A stretch of DNA of 64,000 nt from Streptomyces sp. NBC_00461 (GTDB lineage Bacteria; Actinomycetota; Actinomycetes; Streptomycetales; Streptomycetaceae): positions 2,079,001 through 2,143,000 of the forward strand of contig NZ_CP107902.1 in assembly GCF_036013935.1 (NCBI RefSeq), in the 5' to 3' direction. The translations under genes were made by a program, and so were the position numbers. This document shows, piece after piece, positions 35,653 through 44,584 of the stretch (the stretch's first letter is position 1; the number at the start of each line of letters is the position of its first letter). Below the pieces are notes generated by a model. The model had not been told where the DNA came from and did no database searches. It worked only from the letters and a program-made list of their open reading frames with translations.

Positions 35653-36057
35653 ATGCAGACCATCCGTATCAAGAGACCTTCGTCCGACGGCACCGAGCGA
35701 GCGCGACCAGGACCGGGGAGGGACCTGTCGCCACTGCTCGCGGGCGCCGCCACGGCCGTAGGGGGATTCGGCGCGCTTCTGGCGCTCGTCGACTCGGACT
35801 CACCCCTGCGCGGACCGCTCACCCTGTTCTTCCTGCTCGCCGCGCCCGCGACGGCCCTCGGGGCCGCGCTGCGCGGGCTGGAGCCCCTCGGCCGCACCAT
35901 TGCCGCGGTCGCGGGCGCAATCGTCCTCAACATGCTGGTGGCGCAAGGCATGTTGGCTGTTCACCGCTGGTCGGTGCGTGGCGGAATCATCGCCGTGACC
36001 GTGATCAGTTTTCTGCTGCTTCTAGGCTGTGTAACGGTCAAACCATCAAAAACGTGA
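35653..36057 (+). CDS. Small integral membrane protein
   Basis: A 134-residue protein with a basic N-terminus (MQTIRIKRPSSD) and four hydrophobic segments (about 25-45, 52-70, 78-98, 105-128). No domain is recognised. ATG 35653 is used; an in-frame ATG at 35584 would add a cytoplasmic-looking extension without a ribosome site. It lies on the same strand as the polysaccharide genes, 343 nt before the first glycosyltransferase, and may be part of that locus; this is inference from position only. Confidence 0.6.
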   Translation: MQTIRIKRPSSDGTERARPGPGRDLSPLLAGAATAVGGFGALLALVDSDSPLRGPLTLFFLLAAPATALGAALRGLEPLGRTIAAVAGAIVLNMLVAQGMLAVHRWSVRGGIIAVTVISFLLLLGCVTVKPSKT

Positions 36058-36400
36058 GGCCACGTTCCAGGTCTTGCCATACGGGTTCAATCATCAATAC
36101 CGTCGTATATCTCACCCGCATCGGTCCATCATCAAGCGGCTCTAGGGGAGGGCTCAAGGACCGCGATGGATCCGGCGTGGGGCGCGGTAGGGGGGTGCCG
36201 TGCTCGGTGACCGCACTTGTGACCGAGTCGTGCCGCGCGACCGGCTGCCGTCAAGGCAGACGGCCAGCTTTGCCAGCTCGCCTCGGCGTGCACGTAGATC
36301 CAATTCGTCATGCCAGGGGCGTGAAACCCCCCTTTCGAACCGGACACAATGCCGGGCCGCCCAGGGGCGGGCGGTCCACCGGACGAGAGGGACCAGACTC
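36058..36400 (+). other. Non-coding leader region before polysaccharide operon
   Basis: I see no convincing gene in these 343 nt. They contain an imperfect hairpin (CTCGGT 36203-36208 with ACCGAG 36222-36227), a C-run/T-run element near 36320-36340, and the GAGAGGGAC ribosome site of the first glycosyltransferase. A long leader before such an operon may carry regulatory RNA structure, but I recognise no known riboswitch class. Confidence 0.4.
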
Positions 36401-37267
36401 ATGAGTTCTGTTCTGCGGCCGGCGACCACGGACCTGGATCCGTCAACTGCCAGCAAATACCGGCCGATTTCTTCTCACCTGGCCATCACGCCACCGGTGA
36501 GTGTGGTGATTCCCGCCATGAACGAGGCGGAGAATCTCCCGTACGTGTTCAAGACACTTCCGCACTGGATACACGAAGTCGTCCTCGTGGACGGCAACTC
36601 GACGGACAACACCGTCGACGTGGCGCGCGAGCTGTGGCCGAACGTCAAGGTCGTCGAGCAGCACGGCAAGGGCAAGGGAGATGCCCTGATCACCGGGTTC
36701 GAGGCGTGCACCGGCGACATCATCGTGATGGTCGACGCCGACGGCTCGGCCGACGGGAACGAGATCGTCAGCTACGTCTCCGCCCTCGTCTCGGGCGCGG
36801 ACTTCGCCAAGGGCTCCCGCTTCGCCAACGGCGGCGGCACCGACGACATGACGTTCATCCGCAAACTCGGCAACTGGGCGCTGTGCACCGTCGTCAACCG
36901 CAAGTTCGGCGCCCGCTACACCGACCTCTGCTACGGGTACAACGCGTTCTGGCGGCACTGCCTCGACAAGATCGACCTCGACTGCACCGGCTTCGAGATC
37001 GAGACCCTGATCAACATCAGGGTGGTCAAGGCCGGGCTCAAGGTGCAGGAGATCCCGAGCCACGAATACCTGCGCATCCACGGCGCGAGCAATCTGCGGG
37101 CCGTGCGGGACGGGTTCCGGGTGCTCAAGGTGATCCTCAAGGAGCGGTCCAACCGGCGGGAGCTGCGCCGGCAGGAACACCACTCGCCGATGCTCGACAC
37201 CGTCGGGCTCGACTCGGTCGAACTCGGCCCGGTCGAACTCGACTCGGTCCGGGGAGAGGTGTCTTGA
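36401..37267 (+). CDS. GT2 glycosyltransferase (polyprenol-phosphate sugar synthase-like)
   Basis: A 288-residue GT-A family 2 transferase. The fold opens PVSVVIPAMNEAENLPYVFK, the nucleotide/metal motif is VDADGSADG, and the acceptor region includes YTDLCYGYNAFW and GFEIETLINIR. This resembles dolichol/polyprenol-phosphate glucosyl- or mannosyltransferases, which load a lipid carrier at the cytoplasmic face. No C-terminal membrane helices are seen. It begins a run of four overlapping genes and overlaps the next by 4 nt (TTGA). The sugar is unknown. Confidence 0.87.
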   Translation: MSSVLRPATTDLDPSTASKYRPISSHLAITPPVSVVIPAMNEAENLPYVFKTLPHWIHEVVLVDGNSTDNTVDVARELWPNVKVVEQHGKGKGDALITGFEACTGDIIVMVDADGSADGNEIVSYVSALVSGADFAKGSRFANGGGTDDMTFIRKLGNWALCTVVNRKFGARYTDLCYGYNAFWRHCLDKIDLDCTGFEIETLINIRVVKAGLKVQEIPSHEYLRIHGASNLRAVRDGFRVLKVILKERSNRRELRRQEHHSPMLDTVGLDSVELGPVELDSVRGEVS

Positions 37268-38265
37268 GCGATCTCGACATCTCCGTCGTGATCTGCGTCT
37301 ACACCGAGGACCGCTGGGAGGACATCCTCGCGGCGGTCGCCTCGGTACGGGCGCAGTCCCACCGTGCCCTGGAGACCCTGCTGGCCGTCGACCACAATCC
37401 GGCCCTGCTGGACCGGCTCACCAAGGAGTACAAGGAGGTCGAGGAGGTCCGCGTGCTCGCCAACGCGGGCCCCCGCGGCCTGTCCGCCGGCCGCAACACC
37501 GGGATCGCGGCCGCGGGCGGCGAGGTCATCGCCTTCCTCGACGACGACGCCGTGGCCGAGCGGGACTGGCTGCGCCGCTTCGCCGAGGGGTTCGCCGATC
37601 CGCGGGTGATGGCCGTCGGCGGCCGTACGATGCCGATCTGGGCGTCGGGCCGGCGTCCCGCCTGGTTCCCCGAGGAGTTCGACTGGGTGGTGGGCTGCAC
37701 CTACCGGGGGCTGCCGCCGGGCCTGGTCCGGGTGCGCAACGTCCTGGGCGGCAACGCCTCGTTCCGTCGTACGGCGTTCGACGCCGCGGGCGGCTTCGCG
37801 ACCGGCATCGGGCGCGACGGCGACAAGCGGCCGCTGGGCTGTGAGGAGACGGAGCTGTGCATCCGTCTCACGCGCGCCAGACCGGACGCGATCCTGCTGA
37901 TCGACGACCGTGCGGTGATCCATCACCGGGTGCCCGAGGCGCGCGAGCACTTCGGGTACTTCCGCACGCGTGCGTACGCCGAGGGCCTGTCCAAGGCCCT
38001 GGTGGCACGAAGTGTGGGTGCGGACAAGGGACTTGAGTCCGAGCGCCGGTACACGACCCGGGTCCTGCCGGCCGGTGTGGTGCGCGGTCTGCGCGACGCC
38101 GTGCTGGCCCGGCCGGGCGGTGCGGGCCGGGCCGGCGCGATCGTCGCCGGGGTGCTCACGGCGGCGGGCGGGTACGTGGTGGGGAGCGTGCGGGCCCGCA
38201 GGGGCGGTGCCACGTTCTCCGTGGCCGAGATCAGCGCCGGAGATCAGGGGGGATCTCATGACTGA
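37264..38265 (+). CDS. GT2 glycosyltransferase
   Basis: A 333-residue family 2 transferase with LDISVVICVYTEDRWEDI, the metal site AFLDDDAVAERDW, and the later EETELCIRL block that supplies the catalytic acid. The C-terminal 60 residues are basic and partly hydrophobic, suggesting membrane association. The start is TTG 37264, overlapping the preceding stop by 4 nt, with GGGGAGAGG just upstream; no ATG or GTG fits. It overlaps the deacetylase gene by 8 nt. It probably extends the glycan begun by the first transferase. Confidence 0.85.
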   Translation: MSDLDISVVICVYTEDRWEDILAAVASVRAQSHRALETLLAVDHNPALLDRLTKEYKEVEEVRVLANAGPRGLSAGRNTGIAAAGGEVIAFLDDDAVAERDWLRRFAEGFADPRVMAVGGRTMPIWASGRRPAWFPEEFDWVVGCTYRGLPPGLVRVRNVLGGNASFRRTAFDAAGGFATGIGRDGDKRPLGCEETELCIRLTRARPDAILLIDDRAVIHHRVPEAREHFGYFRTRAYAEGLSKALVARSVGADKGLESERRYTTRVLPAGVVRGLRDAVLARPGGAGRAGAIVAGVLTAAGGYVVGSVRARRGGATFSVAEISAGDQGGSHD

Positions 38266-39058
38266 AGCGCCCGTGCCCATCCTCATGTACCACTCGGTCG
38301 CGACCGCCCCGAACGACGCCACGCGGGCGCTGTCGGTGGCACCCGAGGCGTTCGCCGAGCAGATGGCACTCATCGGCGACCGGGGCCTCACCCCGGTCAA
38401 CACAGCTGATCTGGCCGCAGGTTGGCGCTCAGGCCGCGCGCTGCCGGCGCGCCCGGTCCTGATCACCTTCGACGACGGCTACGAGGGCGTGCACCGGCAC
38501 GCCCTGCCCGTGCTCGCCAAGCACGGCTTCGCGTCCACGCTGTTCGTCTCCACCGGCTGGATCAAGGGCGCCCACGACACCGGGGGCGGCCTGGACACCA
38601 TGCTCGACTGGGAGCAGGTGCGCGAACTGGCCGCCGCGGACGTCGAGATCGGCGGGCACAGCCACACCCACCCGCAGCTCGACCAGCTCGACGACGACTC
38701 CCTGCGGCACGAGCTGATCCACTGCAAGGAGATCGTCACCGACGAACTGGGCGCCGTCCCGGCCTCGTTCGCCTACCCGTACGGCTACTCCAGCCGCCGG
38801 GTGCGCGAGGCGGTGCGGGCCACGGGGTACGCCCAGGCGCTCGCCGTCGGCAACGGCCTCGCGCGCCGCCGTCAGGGCCCGTACGCCGTGCAGCGGGTGA
38901 CCGTCCGCCGCAGCACCGGCATCGAGGAGTTCGAGCGGCTGGTCGAGGGCCGTTCGATCGCCCGTGACTTCGCCAGGGACCGTGCCCTCACCAAGGGGTA
39001 CGCGATGGTCCGCAGAGCACGACAGGTCCGCCGGAAGGCCATCCGTTCCCGTGTCTGA
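38258..39058 (+). CDS. Polysaccharide deacetylase (NodB-like, CE4)
   Basis: A 266-residue carbohydrate esterase 4 domain. It opens PVPILMYHSV, has the catalytic/metal motif ITFDDGYEG, the zinc histidines in GGHSHTHPQL, and the substrate-groove segment FAYPYGYSS. No signal peptide is present, so it may act on the glycan in the cytoplasm, or be exported another way. ATG 38258 has GGGGGGA upstream. It overlaps genes on both sides by 8 nt. It would remove N-acetyl (or O-acetyl) groups from the polymer or its lipid-linked unit. Confidence 0.88.
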   Translation: MTEAPVPILMYHSVATAPNDATRALSVAPEAFAEQMALIGDRGLTPVNTADLAAGWRSGRALPARPVLITFDDGYEGVHRHALPVLAKHGFASTLFVSTGWIKGAHDTGGGLDTMLDWEQVRELAAADVEIGGHSHTHPQLDQLDDDSLRHELIHCKEIVTDELGAVPASFAYPYGYSSRRVREAVRATGYAQALAVGNGLARRRQGPYAVQRVTVRRSTGIEEFERLVEGRSIARDFARDRALTKGYAMVRRARQVRRKAIRSRV

Positions 39059-42000
39059 CACGACGACAACGACCGAGGCCGCACAGCCCGTGACCGAGGC
39101 GCCCGAGCAGTCGGGGCGCCGTCTTCGGCTGCCCGGATTGGGCAGGCCCAAGGGCGGCGGCAGCCCGCTGTTCCGCAACGCCTACGCCCTGATGCTGAAC
39201 ACCGGCATCTCCGCGGTGCTGGGCCTGGGGTACTGGCTGATCGCCGCCCGCTACTACTCCGAGTCCGCGGTGGGCCAGGGTTCGGCCGCGATCGCCGCGA
39301 TGAAGTTCCTGGCCGGGCTGACGGCGGTGGCCCTGACGGGTGCCCTGGCCCGCTTCATCCCGGTCGCGGGGCGTGCCACCGGACGACTCATCTTCCGTAC
39401 GTACGCGGCGAGTTGCGTCGTGGTGTCGTTCGCGGCGGGCATCTTCCTGCTGACCCTCGACACCTGGGGGCCGTCGTACAGCTTCCTGCACGGGTCGGTC
39501 AAGGGGCTCGGCTTCATCATGGCCGTCGCCTCCTGGAACCTGCTCACGCTGCAGGACGGGGTGCTGACCGGGCTGCGCAGCGCGCCGTGGGTGCCGGTCG
39601 GCAACACGGTGTTCTCGGCAGTGAAGCTGGCGCTGCTGGTCGCACTCGCCGTCAGCATGCCGACGACCGGTGTCTTCGTCTCCTGGGTCCTTGCGATCCT
39701 CACCTCCGTGGTGCCGCTCGGCATCCTGGTGTTCCGGAAGCTGGTCCCCCGGCACATCGAGGCCACGGCGGACCGTACGAAGCCACCGACGCTGAAGGAG
39801 ATCGGCAGGTTCCTGGCCGGCGACTACACCGGCTCGCTGTTCTCGCTCGCCGTGGTCTACCTGATCCCGGTGATCATCGCCTCGCAGGTCAGCTCAGAGG
39901 ACAACGCGTACTTCTACATCACCACCACCATCGGCGGCACGGTCAACCTGCTCGCCATCAACATGGGCGCCTCGCTCACCGTCGAGGGCTCGCACGACCC
40001 GGCGCGGCTGGCCGCCAACACCCGGGCCGCGCTGAGGCGCATGGCGCGGATCATGCTGCCGATCTGCGGGCTGCTGTTCATCGGGGCGCCGTGGATCCTC
40101 GGTGTCTTCGGTGCGGGCTACGCGGACGCGGCGACCCCGCTGCTGCGCTGGTTCGCGGTCGGCGCGCTGCTCCGGGTCGTCATGGAGACGTACTTCGCGG
40201 TGCTGCGCGCACAGAGCCGCACCGCCGGACTCGCCTGGCTGCAGGGCCTGTTGTGCGTGCTGGTGCTCGGACTGACGCTGCTGCTGCTCCCCCGTATGGG
40301 GCTGACCGGCGCCGGCGTCGCCGAGATCTCCTCGCTGTCGGTGATCGTCCTGATCGCCGCGCCCAGGCTGTTCCGCACGCTCAGGGCCGCACCGGCCGCC
40401 GCCGTCCCCGAAGAGGCCGCACCCGACGGGGACCTCGCCGACCTGGGGGCGCGCGAGGTACCCGCCACGGAGTCGACGCGCCGGCGCGGGCCGGCCTGGG
40501 CGCTGGACAGCGACACCCTGGCGCTCGGCATCCACGTCGACTTCGACCACCAGGAACGCCGTCCCGACGTCCGCCCGGGCCCCGGCACCCCGCCCGCCGG
40601 TACGCCCGTGACACCCGCCGACCGCCGGCCGGCCTGGGCGAAGAACCCGGAGCTGGGGCTGCCGGTGGAGGAGCGGGAGCCGGGTTCCGAGGCGTCCCTG
40701 GGACCGGCCGAGATAGAGGTGGACGCGCCGTTCGAGGCCGAGTTCGGGGCCGACTTCGAGGCGGGCGACGACGAGGAGGCCGTACGGGCGGCCGAGGCGT
40801 CGCTCGTCCGGGAGGAGGCGCCCGTACGCGAAGAGGTGCCGGTGCCCGTCGCGCCGTCTGCGCTGTCGTTGCGCGAACGCCTTCAGCCGAGCCGCTTCGG
40901 CGTCGTCCTCGGCTGTCTGCTGGTGGCCGCGCTGCTGCTGTACTGGGTGCCCGCGCTGCGGCTGGGCGAGGCGGACCTGGAGGAGATGGGCGGGCTCGGT
41001 CTCATCTCGATCCTGCCGCTGCCCACCCTGGTCGGTGCGGCGCTGCTGGTCGCGGTGTTCGCCTCGCTGCTCTGGCTCGGCCGGGAGCACAAGGCGCTGC
41101 TGCTGGTGACGCTGCTCGCGACCGTGGTGTCGCTGCACGCGCTTCCCGCGGTGCTCGAGACCGAGCCGCGCTTCCCGACGGCCTGGCAGCACCTCGGGTT
41201 CCTGGACTACATCGACCGCACCGGGTCCGCCGTACCGGACCTGGACGCGCGCTGGAGCTGGCCCGGCTTCTTCGCGGTGGCCGCGTTCGTCACCAGGGCC
41301 TGCGGGATGACGGACCTCACCGACCTCATCCGCTGGTGGCCGCTGACCATCCAACTCCTCTACCTGGCACCGATGTTCCTGCTCGTGCGCTCGATGCGGG
41401 CGAGCTGGCGCGCCAAGTGGACGGGCATCTGGATCTTCGTGCTCAGCGGCTGGGTGGGGCAGGACTACTTCTCGCCGCAGGGCTTCACCTTCCTCCTCTA
41501 CCTGGCGTTCGTGGCGATCCTGCTGGTCTGGTTCCGGGCGCCGCGGGTGATCTGGGCGAAGCGGCGGCCCGGCGAGGCGGAGGTCGAGCCGACCAGCCGC
41601 CGCCAGAAGGCCGTCCTGCTCGGCGTGGTGATCGGACTGTTCGCGGCGAGCGTCCCGGCCCACCAGCTCACGCCGTTCGTGATGCTGGGCGTGCTCGCGG
41701 TGCTCGTCCTGACCGGCCGGTCCGAACTGCGCGGCCTGCCCATCCTGTTCGGCGTCCTGGTCGTCGGCTGGCTGGGCTTCATGGCGGAGCCCTACTGGTC
41801 AGGGCACTTCAACGACCTGTTCGGCGGCGTAGGCGGCGTCGGCAGCAATGTGTCCACGTCGGTCTCCGGCCGTATCCAGGGTGGCGACTCGACGCACAAG
41901 CTCGTGCTGTACACACGCGTACTGCTGGCCGGCGGCGTGATGACGTTCGCCTGCTGGGGCTGGTGGCGGCGGCGCGACCACAAGTACCGCGAGCGGTCGC

Positions 42001-42896
42001 TGCTGGTGCTGACGTTCGTCCCGTTCCTGGGCTTCGGCATGCAGTCCTACGGCGGCGAGATGGCCCTGCGCGTCTTCATGTTCGCCGTGCCGGGCGCGGC
42101 GCTGCTGGCCGGTCTCGCCCTGTTCCCGCGCACCGGCGTCACCGCCGAGGAGCGGGACAAGGACCGGGTCAGCCTCGCCCCGCTGGCCGCGCTCCTGGCC
42201 GGGCTGCTGCTCATGGGCGGCTTCCTGGTGGCCCGTTGGGGCAACGAGCCCTTCGAGCGGGTCCGGCCCGGCGAGGTCGCGGCCATGGACTACGTGTACG
42301 CCCACGACAAGCCGACCGTCCGACTGCTGTGGCTGAGCAACGACACGGTCAACGACGTGACGCCGGCGATGCCGTGGGGCGCGAAGGACATGGAGCGGGT
42401 CAACTACGTGCCCACGCTGGCCCCGGCCGACCCGGTGCTGGTGTCGAGCCTGGTCAAGGCGCTGAAGGACGCGGGCCCGAACTCGTACCTGATGATCAAC
42501 GCCAGCCAGATGACCTATCTCCAGATGGACGTGGGCTATTCGGACACCTGGCAGCCCAGGCTCCTGAAGAACCTGGACCAGCGGCCCGAGCTGAAGAAGG
42601 TCTACGTCAACGCCGACGCCACCGTCTACGCCCTCAAGAAGCAGTCCGAGGGCACGGTGCCGGCGCCCGATCCGGGTCTGATCGGACCGCAGATCACCTG
42701 GACGCCGTGGTCGGTCGTCGGCGCCCTGGCCGCCCTGGCGCTCATCGTGCTGCTGACGGCGCGCGAGGTGGTACGGGTCGCGACGCGGCCGAGCGTGCGG
42801 CAACTGCGCCGGCTGCAGAGCAGCTTCTGGTTCTCGCTGCCGCTGCTGGCGGTGCTGCTGGCCGCGCTGGTGCAGAGATTCCTGACCATGAAGTGA
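39051..42896 (+). CDS. Fusion of Wzx-like flippase and polytopic membrane glycosyltransferase-like module
   Basis: A 1281-residue protein with two membrane halves. Residues about 40-440 form a MATE/Wzx-type flippase (NAYALMLNTGISAVLGLGYW; AYFYITTTIGGTVNLLAINM). Residues about 445-600 are an acidic, Pro-rich linker. Residues about 602-1281 form a second polytopic module of about 12 helices with conserved loops (PTAWQHLGFLDYIDRTG, LDARWSWPGFF, GQDYFSPQG) and a soluble part (about 1085-1210), like GT39/GT-C membrane transferases. GTG 39051 overlaps the deacetylase stop by 8 nt. It would flip a lipid-linked glycan and add to or polymerise it outside; the second half's activity is inferred. Confidence 0.8.
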   Translation: MSDTTTTTEAAQPVTEAPEQSGRRLRLPGLGRPKGGGSPLFRNAYALMLNTGISAVLGLGYWLIAARYYSESAVGQGSAAIAAMKFLAGLTAVALTGALARFIPVAGRATGRLIFRTYAASCVVVSFAAGIFLLTLDTWGPSYSFLHGSVKGLGFIMAVASWNLLTLQDGVLTGLRSAPWVPVGNTVFSAVKLALLVALAVSMPTTGVFVSWVLAILTSVVPLGILVFRKLVPRHIEATADRTKPPTLKEIGRFLAGDYTGSLFSLAVVYLIPVIIASQVSSEDNAYFYITTTIGGTVNLLAINMGASLTVEGSHDPARLAANTRAALRRMARIMLPICGLLFIGAPWILGVFGAGYADAATPLLRWFAVGALLRVVMETYFAVLRAQSRTAGLAWLQGLLCVLVLGLTLLLLPRMGLTGAGVAEISSLSVIVLIAAPRLFRTLRAAPAAAVPEEAAPDGDLADLGAREVPATESTRRRGPAWALDSDTLALGIHVDFDHQERRPDVRPGPGTPPAGTPVTPADRRPAWAKNPELGLPVEEREPGSEASLGPAEIEVDAPFEAEFGADFEAGDDEEAVRAAEASLVREEAPVREEVPVPVAPSALSLRERLQPSRFGVVLGCLLVAALLLYWVPALRLGEADLEEMGGLGLISILPLPTLVGAALLVAVFASLLWLGREHKALLLVTLLATVVSLHALPAVLETEPRFPTAWQHLGFLDYIDRTGSAVPDLDARWSWPGFFAVAAFVTRACGMTDLTDLIRWWPLTIQLLYLAPMFLLVRSMRASWRAKWTGIWIFVLSGWVGQDYFSPQGFTFLLYLAFVAILLVWFRAPRVIWAKRRPGEAEVEPTSRRQKAVLLGVVIGLFAASVPAHQLTPFVMLGVLAVLVLTGRSELRGLPILFGVLVVGWLGFMAEPYWSGHFNDLFGGVGGVGSNVSTSVSGRIQGGDSTHKLVLYTRVLLAGGVMTFACWGWWRRRDHKYRERSLLVLTFVPFLGFGMQSYGGEMALRVFMFAVPGAALLAGLALFPRTGVTAEERDKDRVSLAPLAALLAGLLLMGGFLVARWGNEPFERVRPGEVAAMDYVYAHDKPTVRLLWLSNDTVNDVTPAMPWGAKDMERVNYVPTLAPADPVLVSSLVKALKDAGPNSYLMINASQMTYLQMDVGYSDTWQPRLLKNLDQRPELKKVYVNADATVYALKKQSEGTVPAPDPGLIGPQITWTPWSVVGALAALALIVLLTAREVVRVATRPSVRQLRRLQSSFWFSLPLLAVLLAALVQRFLTMK

Positions 42897-42936
42897 CCAT
42901 GGTGCAGGGGTAGTTGCCTTCGCGTCGCCGTCGCCG

Positions 42937-42970
42937 AAGTGGCTTACCGGGCCTACCTGGTAAGCCACTT
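42937..42970. terminator. Bidirectional hairpin between convergent genes
   Basis: AAGTGGCTTACC (42937-42948) pairs perfectly with GGTAAGCCACTT (42959-42970) around a 10-nt loop. It covers the stop codon of the glycoside hydrolase gene (42953-42955) and lies 40 nt after the flippase fusion stop, so it can end both transcripts. Confidence 0.75.
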
Positions 42971-44371
42971 CACTTCGTAGGCCTGCATCTCGAACTGCTT
43001 GCCGTCGACCTTCGCGCTGATCGACCGGTCGAGGATGTTGACCACCAGGACGGACTTGTCGGTGGCGAGGACGCGGACGTTGGGCACGTCGTCCGCGGCG
43101 ACCGCGACGGTCTTGTAGGCCGTGCCGGGCGGGAACTCCTGGTGGAAGCGGGAGACCAGGTCGAACATGGGCAGCTTCCTGCCGCCGCTCGAACTGTCGG
43201 TCGGCGTCCACAGACAGCCGGGGCAGTCGCCGCCCTTCTCGTCCTCCGGGTTCCAGTAGAAGCCCGAGGAGGCGCCGCCCTTGACCATGGCGATCATTCC
43301 GGCGGCCTGGACGGCGACCCGGCGGGTCTCGGACCAGCCCTTGCGGTCGTCGTTGCCGTCGGCGGGCTCGACGTAGTACTCGGCCCACCACAGCGGCAGG
43401 TTGTCCGTCTGCTTCCGCACCCACCTGCCGACCGCAGTGAACTTGTCGGTTGCCGCGAACTCGTTCGGCAGCATCTCGTCGTCGTTGGTGTAGCTGGAGC
43501 CGTCCACGACGACGAAGTCGGCGCCCGCCTTGTTCTCGTTCCAGTAGTCGAAGGCATCGAGGATGCGCTGGTCCATGGCGCCCCAGGGACCCTTGAAGGT
43601 CGAGGACGCCTCGTCCGCACGCGGGTCGACACTGTCCATGACCAGGTACGGACCGCCGACCATGATGTCCTTGTCGACCTTCTTCAGGGCCTTGTACACG
43701 AGGTTGTACAGCTTGGTGTAACCCTCGTAGTCCCAGCGGCCCTTGGCGTCGTTCCAGAAGCCCTTGAACTCGTTCCACACGATGAAGTGGCGTACGTCCG
43801 GATAGCGCTTGGCGACCGTCGCGGCGAGCGCGGCGAAGTCGGCGTAGTGCTCCGACTGCGGCGCCGTCTCCAGGGCGGACTGGCTCCAGTTGGTGTTGTC
43901 GACGCCTGCCTTGCCGCCCTTCATCCAGTCCGGAGAACAGCACAGGGTGACGACCGGGGTGCCGCCGGACTTGCGGATGAAGTCGATACGGCGGTCCATC
44001 GCGTCGAAGTCGTAACGCCCCTTCACCGGCTCCGGATTGTCCGCGCCCCAGCCCATGACCGCCTGGTCCTGCGGCATCCCCCCGGCGTCCGAGAGCAGCC
44101 CCTCGACCCGGTCGGTGGCAGCCGAGCCGCCCTCGTCGGCGCTGTACTGGGTGTGGGTGAAGCCCCAGCCCACCTCGGGTTTGTCCTGGTCGGGAGGGGT
44201 CGCCGGAGTGCCGTGCACCGTGTCTCCGTTGCGCGAGGTGCCCGCGGTGCTTCCGCCCCCGGGAAGCGTGTTGATCAGGGTGACGATCAGCGCCAGTGCC
44301 GCCACACCCACGCCGAGCAGCGCGGTGAGCCGCCACCGTCGTGCCCCCGAAGTCCACTCATGACGTCCCAT
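42953..44371 (-). CDS. Membrane-anchored glycoside hydrolase (GH39-like, clan A)
   Basis: A 472-residue protein. A basic N-terminus and one helix (about 14-34, LTALLGVGVAALALIVTLI) anchor it facing outward, then a TIM-barrel hydrolase domain (about 65-390). The likely acid/base is the Glu in FIVWNEFKGFW and the nucleophile the Glu in LWWAEYYVEP, fitting GH39/clan A; a small beta domain ends the protein. ATG 44371 follows a leaderless-type TAGTGT element. It converges with the polysaccharide genes and may trim or release the glycan they make. The exact GH family and linkage are uncertain. Confidence 0.78.
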   Translation of the reverse strand: MGRHEWTSGARRWRLTALLGVGVAALALIVTLINTLPGGGSTAGTSRNGDTVHGTPATPPDQDKPEVGWGFTHTQYSADEGGSAATDRVEGLLSDAGGMPQDQAVMGWGADNPEPVKGRYDFDAMDRRIDFIRKSGGTPVVTLCCSPDWMKGGKAGVDNTNWSQSALETAPQSEHYADFAALAATVAKRYPDVRHFIVWNEFKGFWNDAKGRWDYEGYTKLYNLVYKALKKVDKDIMVGGPYLVMDSVDPRADEASSTFKGPWGAMDQRILDAFDYWNENKAGADFVVVDGSSYTNDDEMLPNEFAATDKFTAVGRWVRKQTDNLPLWWAEYYVEPADGNDDRKGWSETRRVAVQAAGMIAMVKGGASSGFYWNPEDEKGGDCPGCLWTPTDSSSGGRKLPMFDLVSRFHQEFPPGTAYKTVAVAADDVPNVRVLATDKSVLVVNILDRSISAKVDGKQFEMQAYEVKWLTR

Positions 44372-44469
44372 CGAGGGCAACACTAACCGTGTGAACGCCA
44401 AGTAGGGCAGATGTTGTAAAGGCACAGCTCTGCTGCATTTCCAGGGGACGCGCATTCGATCGCGGCTGC

Positions 44470-44490
44470 GCCGCGGGCCGGGCCCGCGGC
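44470..44490. repeat. Perfect GC-rich palindrome in divergent promoter region
   Basis: GCCGCGGGCC and GGCCCGCGGC are separated by one base. The element lies between divergent genes (starts 44371 and 44585), so it is not at a transcript end. It could be an operator or the trace of an intergenic repeat. Confidence 0.4.
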
Positions 44491-44584
44491 ATGACGTCGA
44501 CGAACTCGGCGCTTGGGGTGAAACGGGGAACAGGGCGCGGGAAATCCAGTGCGCGGGATGCGTCGGTGCCGGATCATGGACGCC

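Noticed and set aside
36054..36404. A 116-codon open frame before the first glycosyltransferase
   Set aside because: No ribosome site, atypical composition and no recognisable domain; it fits an untranslated leader better.
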